DNA of 64,000 nt from Streptomyces sp. NRRL S-87. GTDB lineage: Bacteria > Actinomycetota > Actinomycetes > Streptomycetales > Streptomycetaceae. This document shows, in pieces, positions 44,175-53,625 of this stretch. Positions within the stretch are counted from its first letter, which is position 1. Each line of letters starts with the position of its first letter. The translations under genes and the position numbers were made by a program. Where the stretch lies: contig NZ_JOGB01000008.1 of assembly GCF_000719335.1 (NCBI RefSeq), positions 1-64,000 on the forward strand, in the 5' to 3' direction. The notes under the pieces are model-generated. The model made no database searches and was not told where the DNA came from. It saw only the letters and a program-made list of their open reading frames with translations.

Positions 44175-45488
44175 CTACGCAGGCAGCGCAGGGAACACGA
44201 CCACCGAGCCGTCCTGGTCACGGGCGATCTCGATCGCCACGTCCGTCGTACGGCCATTGACCGTGACGCCGTCGCCCAGCCTGTGAATCCGGTGTGCCGC
44301 GCTCATGAGGCGATCGACTTCACCGGTCGTGAAGACGGGTCGCAATCCGTTCGGGCGTGCGAGCTCCAGTGCCGACAGGCGTACCAGCACACCAGCGATG
44401 CTCGACTCCAGTTCGTCGAGGCGCTGCTGATCGCGCTTGAGTTCGCGGGTGAAGTTCTCGAACGGATTGCCGGGCTCGCTTTGGGCGTGCTCGACGGCCT
44501 GGAGGACGACGACCCGTCGCATCAGCGCGACGGCCAGGGAAGCGAGTTCGAGGTGCGTGCGAAACGTGCCACCGTCGTCGTCGATGCCAGGGAACGACTT
44601 GGTCAGCGTGCCGAGTTCGACGGCCTCACCCTCGGGGAGTCTGTCGAGCGCGCTCTGCCATCGGGCGAGGCGGATGTCGGCTTTGCTTAGCGCCGTGTCG
44701 ATGGTGTGCACCGCCGAGTCGAGCCCCAGCGAGACACCGAGCTTGCCCTGATCGAGCAGGATGGCCGTTGCCTTGTCGATGGCGGCACGGCAGCCGTTGA
44801 GTCCACTGTGCTCGTCGTCGAGCTTGTCCTCCTGAAGTTGCTCCAGCAGTTCCGTAATGTGCTCGATGGCCCGCTGGCGCTTGCTGTCGGCGTGCGCGCT
44901 CACCCCCACCGCCACGGCCATGAGCACGAGCGGCGCAGCCACGGTGAGCGCCGCGCCCCCGGCGGCCGCGGCGCCGGCCGTCGCACCGGCCCCACCGACC
45001 GCACCGGCTGCCGCAGCCTTGCCCACCGGCACGAACGTCGCCGGCTCGACAAAGCGCCCCGCCGAGTTCACGAGTGAACCGTAGATGCCACCTGCCGCGG
45101 CCTTCGACGGCAGAGAGCGGACGATGCCCTGCCCGAACTGGGCGGCGACCTTGGCCGGGACCACCATGCGATACAGGTTCTCGCCCGAAACGGTCGCTCT
45201 GGCCGTCGTAAGGGAGCTGCGCGCCGATTGCGTGATGAGCTGCGACAGGCTCTGCGCCAGAGGGCTCGCTGCGTCGAGTGGGAAGCCACGGCCACGGTCG
45301 ATCTTGTCGGGCAGCGGATGCACCTCAAGGGTGACGATCGGGTTGTCGGCCAGGGCGGCCAGCACTCCGCGCAGTTCGGCCAGGCGCTCAGCCGTCATCA
45401 CCTCGCCTGCGGTCATCACCCCCGGCACTTGCACGTCAGCGGTCGCCAGCGTCAGCACCGGCACGGTCTTCTTACGGTCGTCAGTCAT
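44175..45488 (-). CDS. Hypothetical protein with central hydrophobic Ala/Gly segment
   Basis: The 437-residue protein (ATG 45488, GGGGGAG upstream) matches no family I recognise. Residues about 163-205 form a glycine/alanine-rich hydrophobic stretch (GAVGGAGATAGAAAAGG then LVLMAVAVGVSAHA), compatible with a membrane hairpin. The flanking regions are helical, with possible coiled coil near residues 360-400 (RELKRDQQRLDELESSI). It lies 162 bp downstream of the UvrD-like gene on the same strand. By position in a defence unit it could be a membrane effector, but that is inference. Confidence 0.6.
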   Translation of the reverse strand: MTDDRKKTVPVLTLATADVQVPGVMTAGEVMTAERLAELRGVLAALADNPIVTLEVHPLPDKIDRGRGFPLDAASPLAQSLSQLITQSARSSLTTARATVSGENLYRMVVPAKVAAQFGQGIVRSLPSKAAAGGIYGSLVNSAGRFVEPATFVPVGKAAAAGAVGGAGATAGAAAAGGAALTVAAPLVLMAVAVGVSAHADSKRQRAIEHITELLEQLQEDKLDDEHSGLNGCRAAIDKATAILLDQGKLGVSLGLDSAVHTIDTALSKADIRLARWQSALDRLPEGEAVELGTLTKSFPGIDDDGGTFRTHLELASLAVALMRRVVVLQAVEHAQSEPGNPFENFTRELKRDQQRLDELESSIAGVLVRLSALELARPNGLRPVFTTGEVDRLMSAAHRIHRLGDGVTVNGRTTDVAIEIARDQDGSVVVFPALPA

Positions 45489-45650
45489 CGTCTCCCCCTT
45501 GTTCCCGGCAGTGGCTCAGGTCTGACATCGAACGCGAACGGCACGTGGCTGCGCTCCTCGGATCGCAGCGCCCTGGCGTCGCACGGCGCGCACCGGACCA
45601 CTCCGGAACCGCGTCGGCTCCCTCGCGTGCCCGCAGCCAAAATGATCCCA

Positions 45651-46772
45651 TCACAACATCCGCACCCATCCATCCAGCCCCTCCAGGTGCCGCGGCAACC
45701 TGCTGCCCTGCCAGCCCAGCACCAGCCGCTGACGCGCACGGGTGATCATGACGTAGTAGGCCATGCGGAGGGCCGCCGACGTGGAGTCGATGCCTGAGTC
45801 GGACTCCGCGTCGGCGATGACGACGGTGTCGAAGTCGAGCCCCTTGGCACTGGCACGGTGGACGAGGACGACACCGGGGCGGGCGAGGTCGAGGTCGCGG
45901 TAGCGTCCGGAGGAGGCCGCCGAGCTGTAGAGCTGGGGTTCGTGGGCGAGGCCGGACCGCTCCAGGCGGCGCATCAGGTCTGACGCCGTGCGCAATGAGT
46001 TGACGATGACGCCGATGCGGTCCCGCGGGTGCCGGGCCGCCAGGGTGGTGATGTCGTCGGCGAGGTCCTTGATGCCCGAGTAGTGACGGACTGAGGGCAG
46101 GGCTCCGCTGCGGAAGGGGACGTCGGGACGGGTGCCGCCGGTGCGGAAGTGCTCGGCGAGGGAAGCGATCTCGCGGGTGTTGCGGTGGTTGCCGAAGATC
46201 TCGACGTGTCCGGTGGAGCGGCCAAGGGCCTCGGCGATCTCGGTGAGGGTGGAGTTCGTCTCGGTGAGGCGCTGACACTCGTCGGCGAAGACCGTCACGG
46301 AGGCGGCGGCAAGACGGGCCATTCGGTAGAAGCCCGGCGGCAGGTCCTGGCCCTCGTCGACGACGAGGTGGGGTGTGGCGGCATCGTGTTCGCCGACAGC
46401 GCCGGCGGCCTGGTGTGTGAGAGCCGGCCAGTCGAACCAGCTGTCCTCTGTCCGCGGTGCGTCACGGCCGAAGCGGCTGTAGACCCAGAGGTGGGCGGTG
46501 GATGCCTCGACAGGTGCGCCGGGGACCGCGAGACCCGCGAGGGTGTCGCGCAGGAGCTGGCGCAACAAGTTGGAGCGCGAGATCAGGAAGGTGGGGCGGC
46601 CGGTGAGGGCGAGGTGGACGGCACGGTGCGCGGCGAGCAGGCTCTTGCCGCTGCCGGGCGGGCCGCTGACGACGTGGTTGCCGGTCAGCGGCAGCGCGTC
46701 CAGGCAGTCGCGCTGGGCGGGGGTGAGGTCGGGGTGCAAGACGGGGGTTTTCGCGATGGTCATGGGTGTCAT
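45651..46772 (-). CDS. Compact UvrD-like superfamily 1 helicase
   Basis: The start is ATG 46772, which overlaps the drmB stop (ATGA); 373 residues. Motifs: SGPPGSGKSLLAAHRA, VVDEGQDLPPGFYRMA, FGNHRNT, VHRASAKGLDFDTVVIAD, and AYYVMITRARQRLVL. The chain lacks the large 1B/2B insertions of true UvrD. It occupies the place where class 1 DISARM usually has drmC (a PLD-type protein). An isolated ATP-driven DNA translocase is likely. Confidence 0.8.
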   Translation of the reverse strand: MTPMTIAKTPVLHPDLTPAQRDCLDALPLTGNHVVSGPPGSGKSLLAAHRAVHLALTGRPTFLISRSNLLRQLLRDTLAGLAVPGAPVEASTAHLWVYSRFGRDAPRTEDSWFDWPALTHQAAGAVGEHDAATPHLVVDEGQDLPPGFYRMARLAAASVTVFADECQRLTETNSTLTEIAEALGRSTGHVEIFGNHRNTREIASLAEHFRTGGTRPDVPFRSGALPSVRHYSGIKDLADDITTLAARHPRDRIGVIVNSLRTASDLMRRLERSGLAHEPQLYSSAASSGRYRDLDLARPGVVLVHRASAKGLDFDTVVIADAESDSGIDSTSAALRMAYYVMITRARQRLVLGWQGSRLPRHLEGLDGWVRML

Positions 46773-48652
46773 CCCAGGGCGGTGGCGGCCGCTTGTTCGC
46801 GGCTTGCGGTGAGGACGTCGGTGAAGTAGCCGGGGACGCGGGCGGAGCCGACGACCAGGGCGCGGTCGAGGAGGGTGTTGCCGGTCTGGCAGCTGGTCTC
46901 GGGCAGCAGGGTGCAGGCATGGCAGGCAGCACGGTTGAGGTTGCCGAAGCCCTGGCCAGTGTGCTCGGCGCACAGCGGGTCGGCGGAGCACCAGGCAGCC
47001 GCCTCCAGCATCCGGATGAGCGTCTCGGCGAAGTGCGGCGCTTCGCCCTGCCGGACCAGACCGCCGAGGGTGCCTTCCGCGTCACCGGCGGCCGTGTAAA
47101 TCAGCAGTCCGCGCTGGCCGTACTCGGGGCGGCCGTACACGCGCTCGCGCAGGCTGGCGGTGGTGTAGCCGGAGTCGAAGGACAGCTGGCGGATGAGCAG
47201 GTGGGCGACGGTGTGCAGGAGCAGGAAGCGGGGCGAGAGTTCGCTGCCGGTCGTCTCGGCAAGTTGTTCCTCGCGGAACGACGCGTCGAGGTCCGTACGG
47301 ATTTCGTGGACGTGGGCCTGCACGCGGGGGTCGCTCTCCCAGACGGTCAGGCGCTGTTCGTCGAGGGTGAGGACGATGCCCTCGCCGTAGACCTCGGTCG
47401 CGGGGAGCCAGCGCAGGCGGCCGCTGGTGTCGGCGGGAACGAGGGTGCCGCCCGGCGAGTGGCGGCGGAATCCAGTCAGGGCACGGACCTCGCGGAGGCG
47501 GTCCACGAGGACGACGCCGTCGATGTGCGCGTCGAGAGTGGCCCAGGGCTCCTCCTTCTCGCCGTCGAGGCCGAGTCCGCCGCGACGAATCGCGAACTCC
47601 TTGGTGGGCTCCGGGAGCCGGATCGCATCGAAGGCGGACCACTCGTCGCGACTCAGGTCGATCTTTCCGGACTTTCCAGGCTCCGGCTGGTCTGCAGGCA
47701 GTGGTGCGGGAGCGCCCGTGGCCGCCGCGACAAGCTGATCGATGAGGCTGCCGGGGGCTTCGGTGTCCTCCTTGATCATGCCGCGGAAGGTGTCGGCCCT
47801 GGGCGTGCCGAGGGCTTCGAGCAGGATCGGCCAGTAGCCGTGGCCCAGGACGGCCTCCGCCATGTCCTGCTCCGCACGCGGGGCTTCGGCGGTCTGAGGG
47901 ATGTCGAGGGCCGAGTAGACGACCGGGTAGTAGACGTTGCCGGCGGTGCGCTGCACGATGTGCACCTGCTGGCCGCAGGAAGCCCGCGCGTCCCAGTGCT
48001 GCCAGGGGTTGCGGCCCGAGCAGTGTCCGCCCTGGGGGCCAAGCACGTCGAGCAGGTCACGTTCGGCGCCGCACGGCTTGCCGCCCAGCCCGGTCGCTCC
48101 ACAGCGCACTGAGAGCGCTTCGAGTCCGGAGGCGCGATCGGCGACGCGGAAGCTGAGCCGACGTGCCTTCCAGGCCTGCTTCGACTCGGAGCACGAGTCC
48201 CGCAGTTCGGGAGCGAGCTTGGAGTGGGCCCAGTACCACCAGTCGACGTCGTCGAGGTGTCCGTCCGGGCAGATGCGGACGAACCGCATCGGAGTGAGGC
48301 GGGGTGCGGCGGCGCAGGAGGTGCAGACGGGCGGCTCGCCGGGCTTCTCGTTCTCGCGCAGGAAACGGACCATGGCCCGGCAGGAGCCGCAGAACAGCCA
48401 GCCGGGGAAGCGCACATAGGGAACGCCTGGGCGGTCGGGCTTGTCGTAGCGGTCGTTGAGGGTGTGGGGCGCGGCAAAGAAACCCATCACGCCGAGGCGG
48501 GCGGCGAGCCTTTCGGAGGGGACGGGGGTCTTCAGTCCCGGCCAGTTCTCGATGCCGGTGGCGACGAACGACTCGCCCTGGACGTCGAGTACCGCGCCCA
48601 CGCCGAACGGCAGCACGGTCTGTGCCTGGCGGACCCGGAGTTTGCGCTTCAC
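46769..48652 (-). CDS. drmB: DISARM DrmB-like protein (DUF1998)
   Basis: GTG 48652 overlaps the drmA stop (GTGA); 627 residues. Family features: the N-terminal LRVRQAQTVLPFGVGAVLD, a zinc ribbon (CGSC then CTSC), ICPDGHLDDVDWWYW, and the C-terminal DUF1998 region with LLHTVAHLLIRQLSFDSGY and CHACTLLPETSC. DrmB forms a complex with DrmA and blocks unmethylated DNA ends in DISARM. It lies in the operon sigma-drmA-drmB-uvrD. Confidence 0.88.
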   Translation of the reverse strand: MKRKLRVRQAQTVLPFGVGAVLDVQGESFVATGIENWPGLKTPVPSERLAARLGVMGFFAAPHTLNDRYDKPDRPGVPYVRFPGWLFCGSCRAMVRFLRENEKPGEPPVCTSCAAAPRLTPMRFVRICPDGHLDDVDWWYWAHSKLAPELRDSCSESKQAWKARRLSFRVADRASGLEALSVRCGATGLGGKPCGAERDLLDVLGPQGGHCSGRNPWQHWDARASCGQQVHIVQRTAGNVYYPVVYSALDIPQTAEAPRAEQDMAEAVLGHGYWPILLEALGTPRADTFRGMIKEDTEAPGSLIDQLVAAATGAPAPLPADQPEPGKSGKIDLSRDEWSAFDAIRLPEPTKEFAIRRGGLGLDGEKEEPWATLDAHIDGVVLVDRLREVRALTGFRRHSPGGTLVPADTSGRLRWLPATEVYGEGIVLTLDEQRLTVWESDPRVQAHVHEIRTDLDASFREEQLAETTGSELSPRFLLLHTVAHLLIRQLSFDSGYTTASLRERVYGRPEYGQRGLLIYTAAGDAEGTLGGLVRQGEAPHFAETLIRMLEAAAWCSADPLCAEHTGQGFGNLNRAACHACTLLPETSCQTGNTLLDRALVVGSARVPGYFTDVLTASREQAAATALG

Positions 48653-51600
48653 TTTCCTGCTCCCGTCACGGTGATCTGGCACTCGCGGTCGACGCTGCGC
48701 ATGGAGTTGAGGGTCTCCCACAGGCCGTAACGCTGCTCGAAGGCCTTGAGCAGGTTGTGCTGGCCCTTGCCCTGGCTGCGGTAGTAGAGGTCCTTGCCCT
48801 CGGCGGCGGCGGTGTCGGCCTGCCGGTACCAGTCGTCCAGGAGGTAGCCGAGTTCCGCTCGCACGTCGGCGCGTACGACTTCGGCGTGGGCTCCCGTGGC
48901 GCCGCGCTCGGCGGTCGCGGCACGCTCGGCGAGGGCGTCGGCGATCCGCCCTGCCCCTTCCTTGTGGTCGGTGATCCGTCCGGCCCGATTCTCGGCGGCC
49001 AGGCCGAGCCGGTGGCGGACCAGGATGACGAGCGCGGCGTGCAGGGCGCGGCGGCGTGCGGGCACAGACCAGGGCGTGATGCTGGCTGGTTCGACGTAGC
49101 GGTAGAGCGCCCGGTGGTAGTCCATGAAGGTCTCGTAGTGGGACCGGTCGCGCGGGCGGGTCGCGTTGAAGTAGGTGACGACGAGTCCGGGCACGTGGTG
49201 GCGGCCGACGCGGCTGCTGGCCTGGATGTACTCGGCGGTGGTCTTGGGCTGGCCCTGCATGAGCATGTACGCGAGCCGCTTCACGTCGACGCCGACGGAG
49301 AGCATGTTGGTGCACGGGAGGAACGACACCGACCGGGGGTCCGTCCAGGGCTTTTCAAGGCGGTCGAGGAGGATGGGCTGATCGGCGCGCTTCACGCTGC
49401 TGTCGAGTTGTTGTACCTGCTCGCCGACCAGCTCGCGCGTGCCCGCACCCTCGTCGAGGCCGCGGAGCTGGGCGGGGATGTCGTCGCCGGCCGCGGTGAC
49501 GGTACGGCCGAGTTCGCGCAGGCTGTGGTGGTAGGCGACGAGCGTCCAGTAGTCGTCGCGGTGTTCCTCGGGGAGCTGGTGGACGCCCTGGAGCATGGCC
49601 GCCGTGGTGCCGACGGCTCCGCGGCCCGCGGTGTGACCCTGAGCCATGACGCCGAGGTAGAGGCGGCCGGGGCGGCCGGTGTCGGGGACGGCGAAGAAGC
49701 TGTCGCGGGCATCGAGCCCGGACGGCGGGAAGAGCTGGACGTCCTGGTGGTGCAGGGCTCGGACCTGTTCGGCGGAGCGCCGGATGGTGGCCGTGGCGGC
49801 GACGATCTTGGGCGGGCGGCCGTCCGGGCCGGTGCACAGCTCCAGGACGGCCGCCTCGTAGAGGCCGACCGTGGTGCCGAGCGGCCCGGTGAGCAGGTGC
49901 AGCTCGTCCTGGATGATCAGGGACGGGGGCCGGTTGCCGGTGCCGGCGCCGAAGAGGCTGCCGGAGTCGGGCTCCCAGGCGAGCCGGGCGAACTTGTCGA
50001 CGGTGCCCAGGACGAAGGTGGGCGGATCCTCGTAGAGGTGCTGGTCAACGACGGCAACGGGCAGGACGTCGTGGAAGGCGCACTCGTCACGCGTGCAGTA
50101 GAAGGTGAACTCGTCCGTTTCGGCGCGGACTCCGTAGTCGGAGCGGACGCTGGACCGGGTCGGCGGCAGGATGCGGGTGCCGCACCACGGGCAGCGGTCG
50201 AGAATGAAGACGTCCTCGGGGTGGCTGGCCTCGCGCTGCTCGTCGAAGGCGTCCTTGGCCGCCTGAAACTTGTTCGGGGTGGTGGTGTCGCCGACCCACA
50301 GGCCGATGGTAATGGGCTCGCCACCGAGGCCGAGTCCGGGTTCGGTGCGGCGAAGGTGTTCCAGAGCACAGATCGTGGTGGCGGCGCGCTGGAACTGCTG
50401 GGTGGTGAGCAGACTGAGGGTGTAGCGGCTGAGCACGGTGGTCCCGCCGCCTTCGCCGCGGATCCGGCGCAGGGCGATGGTGAAGGCGGCCAGGAGCAGA
50501 TACGCCTCGGTCTTGCCACCACCGGTGGGGAACCAGATCAGGTCGGTGGTCTCGCGGTCGCGGTGTCCACGGTCGGCGACGCCGTCGAGGGCGAGGAGGA
50601 AGAAGGCGAGCTGGAAGGGGCGCCAGGTGGCCTTGGGGTCGACAGGCGGGTCGAGGGCCACGGTGTCCGCGCGGTGGCGCCGCTGACCGGCCTGGTCGGG
50701 GGCGGAGTGCCGCATCTGCAGCAGCATGGCGCGCTGGGCGATGCGGAAGGCGTCGAGGAGTTCGGGGCGGTCGGGGTCGCACAGGGTGCGCACGCCGGCC
50801 TCGATGCGGGTGACCGCTTGGCGGACCCGGTCGAGGATCCGCTCCGCGGCTTCCCGGCCCCATGGCGGCACCTCGACGGAACGCTGGCCCACGTACCAGG
50901 CGTGGTACGCGGCGGCGAACTCGGCAAGCTCCTCGCGGAGTTGGTCCCTGCCGACGGCCGGGTCGGCCAGGTGGGAGATGGTGAGCGCGGGGGCGTCGAG
51001 CGGGCCGCCGGCCCGGATGGCGGGTACCTCGGCGCGTGGCAGGGCTTCGGAGGCGAGGCGTTCGACACCGCCGTCCTCGCCGTGGTCTTCGCGGACGGCG
51101 CAGCCGTGGCCGACGGCATGGGTGACGACGTGCCGGTACTGGAGGCGCAGTTCGCGTTCCTCGGGATCGCGGCTGGCGAGCCGGACGCTGGGATAGGGCA
51201 GCACGGCGCCATCGGCGGGGCGGACGCTGAGCCGGCACTGGAACAGCATGTCGTCCCAGTCCGGCGCCTTGTCGTCGGCAGGGTCGTGGTGTTTTTCGTT
51301 GACCAGGGCCACGGTGATGAGGGTGCCCGCGCCGTAGGAGCGGCGGGTCAGCTGGATCTTCGCGCGGCCGTCGAAGACAGGCACCTCCTCCCGGTCGGGG
51401 CCGATCGTGTGTGTCTCGGACCTGAGGGGGATGCGCTGCCAGCGCCGCCCGCGCCCGGGTTCGTTCCGCTGCGTCTCGTAGCGGGCGGCGGCGCAGCTCA
51501 CCTCGATGTCCACGGCATCGGTGTAGAAGCTGATGCCGAGGGACGCAGGCAGCCAGCTATTGGTCTCGGGTACGGGGTCGGGGGCCGGGTCCACGTCGGG

Positions 51601-51798
51601 GGCGTCCTGCTCGGCACCAGGTGCCTCGGGGGCGTCGGCGGCGAGGTCGAGCCGGCGCTGACGATCCGCCTGTTGCGGGTAGAGCGTGCCCATCAGGTAC
51701 TGCCGGTCCGGCGGTGCGTCGAGTACCTCGTCGTCACCGCCGGCGGGGCCGACGAGCTGGCGGGTGAGGTAATCGACCAGCTCCTGGCGCGGGTCCAT
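48649..51798 (-). CDS. drmA: DISARM DrmA-like helicase
   Basis: The 1049-residue superfamily 2 helicase has IWFPTGGGKTEAYLLLAAF with the Walker lysine at 429, DELH at 631-634, ATATIRR, and a second lobe with TNMLSVGVDVKRLAYMLM and EYIQASSRVGRHH. CPWCGTRILPP and YCTRDEC suggest a zinc site. Length and the direct junction with drmB identify DrmA, the DNA-translocating core of DISARM. It begins 72 bp after the sigma-factor gene. Confidence 0.9.
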   Translation of the reverse strand: MDPRQELVDYLTRQLVGPAGGDDEVLDAPPDRQYLMGTLYPQQADRQRRLDLAADAPEAPGAEQDAPDVDPAPDPVPETNSWLPASLGISFYTDAVDIEVSCAAARYETQRNEPGRGRRWQRIPLRSETHTIGPDREEVPVFDGRAKIQLTRRSYGAGTLITVALVNEKHHDPADDKAPDWDDMLFQCRLSVRPADGAVLPYPSVRLASRDPEERELRLQYRHVVTHAVGHGCAVREDHGEDGGVERLASEALPRAEVPAIRAGGPLDAPALTISHLADPAVGRDQLREELAEFAAAYHAWYVGQRSVEVPPWGREAAERILDRVRQAVTRIEAGVRTLCDPDRPELLDAFRIAQRAMLLQMRHSAPDQAGQRRHRADTVALDPPVDPKATWRPFQLAFFLLALDGVADRGHRDRETTDLIWFPTGGGKTEAYLLLAAFTIALRRIRGEGGGTTVLSRYTLSLLTTQQFQRAATTICALEHLRRTEPGLGLGGEPITIGLWVGDTTTPNKFQAAKDAFDEQREASHPEDVFILDRCPWCGTRILPPTRSSVRSDYGVRAETDEFTFYCTRDECAFHDVLPVAVVDQHLYEDPPTFVLGTVDKFARLAWEPDSGSLFGAGTGNRPPSLIIQDELHLLTGPLGTTVGLYEAAVLELCTGPDGRPPKIVAATATIRRSAEQVRALHHQDVQLFPPSGLDARDSFFAVPDTGRPGRLYLGVMAQGHTAGRGAVGTTAAMLQGVHQLPEEHRDDYWTLVAYHHSLRELGRTVTAAGDDIPAQLRGLDEGAGTRELVGEQVQQLDSSVKRADQPILLDRLEKPWTDPRSVSFLPCTNMLSVGVDVKRLAYMLMQGQPKTTAEYIQASSRVGRHHVPGLVVTYFNATRPRDRSHYETFMDYHRALYRYVEPASITPWSVPARRRALHAALVILVRHRLGLAAENRAGRITDHKEGAGRIADALAERAATAERGATGAHAEVVRADVRAELGYLLDDWYRQADTAAAEGKDLYYRSQGKGQHNLLKAFEQRYGLWETLNSMRSVDRECQITVTGAGK

Positions 51799-51870
51799 CT
51801 GCGGGTTCCTTCGATCGAGTGGGGGCGTTGAGCGGGAACAGCTGTGGGCCCGCCGTGAAATGCGGTCGGT

Positions 51871-53427
51871 TCAGAGGTGCGACGGGATCATCCCGTGACG
51901 GATCAGCTGGCCACGGAACTTCGCCTTGGCCTTCGACTCGACTTGGCGGATGCGCTCACGTGTGACACCGAAGACGACCCCGATGTCCTCAAGCGTGTCC
52001 GGCTCGTCCCCGTCAAGACCGGTGCGCCGGACAAGGACATGCCGCTCACGCTCAGAGAGGTGCTCCAGGACGTGCCGCAGGCGCGCCTGAAGCTCCTTGC
52101 GAATCAACACGACAGCGGGTCCGGGCAGTCGGCTCGGCCCGATGATGAGGTCGCCGAGGGCGGTGTCGTCGCCGATGATCCGGTCCAGGGAGTCGGTGGG
52201 CCGGCTGATCCTGCGTACCTCCTCCACTTCGGCGAAGCTAAGGCCGGTGGCGTAGGCCACGTTGTCGACGGTCCTGGCCCGGCCCTCACTCAGCAGCTTG
52301 CGCTCGGCCACGGCCACCTTGCTGACCTTTTCGTGCATGTACACCGGCACCCGGATCAGCGTGCCCTCGTCAGCGATGGCCCGGGTAATGGACTGTTTGA
52401 TCCACCACGTCGCGTAGGTCGACAGCTTGTAGCCCCTGGTGGCGTCGAACTTGCGCACCGCGCGCATCAGCCCGATGGTTCCGTGCTGGATGAGGTCCTC
52501 GATGTCCAGCCCGTGTCCCTGGTACCCCTGCGCGATCTTCCACACGAGCCGCCGGTTGTGCAGCACGAGGCACTCATAAGCGCACCACTGCTCGCCGTCG
52601 CGGGGTAGGGCCCCGATCTCCTCCGCCGGAATATCGCGGCCGAGGCAGTCGGCACCGCCCCGCAGAAGAACGGCAAGCCCGACTTCCTCGTCCGCCTTCA
52701 GCAGGACCTTGGCCGGCTCACGCCGCCACCGATCCTCCTCCAACACAGCCCGTGCCGCGCGGACGGCGTCGGCCAGTCGGGCGTCAGCGGCAGTGGACGC
52801 AACTCGGTGACGCTTCCCGCCCGTCGGCGGGCTCTGGGGCGTGGCCTTGGACGTCGGAACAGGTGCAGACGCAGCGAAGCAGGCCTCACGACGCTCCACC
52901 GGCTCGGCGGGCACGCGGGGCGTTCCGGGGCGGGTGATCGGGAAGTCGACGGTCAGCTCACCCGTTTCGGATGGGCTGAGCCCGTGGAGCCGTACAACTC
53001 CGTCGTGCGCGAGCTTGCTGACGGTGCCGTCGGCATCGGCATAGCGGGCGAGCATGTGCCGGGCCTGGGCCAGGCGTCTGGCTGCCTCCGTCGCGGCGAG
53101 CCCGGGTTCAGGGGCGGAGGCCGGTGGGGCGGATACCTTCGGCGACGGGGTCACAGCCCGCGCCTCAAGATCACCGGCGGGCGCGGGGCGGTGATTCACC
53201 CGCCCCCGGCGGGACGGCTTCACGTGAATGCCAGCAGCAGCCAGCCCGTTACGAAACCTTCGCCGCTGTTCGTCGGTCCTCAGCCCGAGTCGCTCCGCCT
53301 CCAGCGCGAAGGCCCGCTGGCTGACAATGCCCGAACGAGACGCGCAGCGCGTCAGCCTCTCGATGACGGACGGCAACTCCGCCTCGATCGCGCGCCGCTC
53401 GGACTCGGCCACGGACTCCCCACCCAT
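51871..53427 (-). CDS. Sigma-70 family RNA polymerase sigma factor heading the drmAB operon
   Basis: The start is placed at ATG 53427 (GGAGTGGGGG upstream; a GTG at 53490 lacks a ribosome site), giving 518 residues. Region 2 is clear: NRRLVWKIAQGYQGHGLDIEDLIQHGTIGLMRAVRKFD and KLSTYATWWIKQSITRAIAD. Region 3 and region 4 (TLEDIGVVFGVTRERIRQVESKAKAKFR) are present, so it can contact -10 and -35 elements. The N-terminal 270 residues replace region 1 with an unfamiliar, partly disordered domain. It is encoded with DrmA/DrmB and is divergent from mcrBC, suggesting a dedicated role in switching on island genes. Confidence 0.85.
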   Translation of the reverse strand: MGGESVAESERRAIEAELPSVIERLTRCASRSGIVSQRAFALEAERLGLRTDEQRRRFRNGLAAAGIHVKPSRRGRVNHRPAPAGDLEARAVTPSPKVSAPPASAPEPGLAATEAARRLAQARHMLARYADADGTVSKLAHDGVVRLHGLSPSETGELTVDFPITRPGTPRVPAEPVERREACFAASAPVPTSKATPQSPPTGGKRHRVASTAADARLADAVRAARAVLEEDRWRREPAKVLLKADEEVGLAVLLRGGADCLGRDIPAEEIGALPRDGEQWCAYECLVLHNRRLVWKIAQGYQGHGLDIEDLIQHGTIGLMRAVRKFDATRGYKLSTYATWWIKQSITRAIADEGTLIRVPVYMHEKVSKVAVAERKLLSEGRARTVDNVAYATGLSFAEVEEVRRISRPTDSLDRIIGDDTALGDLIIGPSRLPGPAVVLIRKELQARLRHVLEHLSERERHVLVRRTGLDGDEPDTLEDIGVVFGVTRERIRQVESKAKAKFRGQLIRHGMIPSHL

Positions 53428-53504
53428 AACGCCCCCACTCCAGCGACCATGCGCCAGTTCCGCCCGAAAGAGTCGGTCGGACGGATCCACACTGTAGGCC
53501 GAGT

Positions 53505-53523
53505 GCGTTTACACCGTCAACGC
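53505..53523 (-). promoter_or_regulatory. Island dyad B1, in front of the sigma-drmAB operon
   Basis: GCGTTTACACCGTCAACGC has 8-bp arms with one mismatch around a 3-bp centre. On the minus strand it reads GCGTTGAC-GGT-GTAAACGC. It lies 78 bp upstream of the sigma factor ATG. Confidence 0.65.
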
Positions 53524-53556
53524 ATTGAACTGACTTGTTTACGAATTGCAGGAATC

Positions 53557-53574
53557 GCTTGACAGCGTCAACAG
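53557..53574 (+). promoter_or_regulatory. Island dyad B2, in front of mcrBC
   Basis: GCTTGACAGCGTCAACAG repeats the TTGAC-N3-GTCAA core, 51 bp (centre to centre) from B1. The block from its right arm, GTCAACAGGTAAGGTGTGCG (53567-53586), nearly repeats 24265-24285 in front of the kinase-helicase. The McrB start is 52 bp downstream. Confidence 0.65.
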
Positions 53575-53625
53575 GTAAGGTGTGCGGTGTTCGCGCATGC
53601 CTCGCCCTACCTCGGAAGGTCACCC

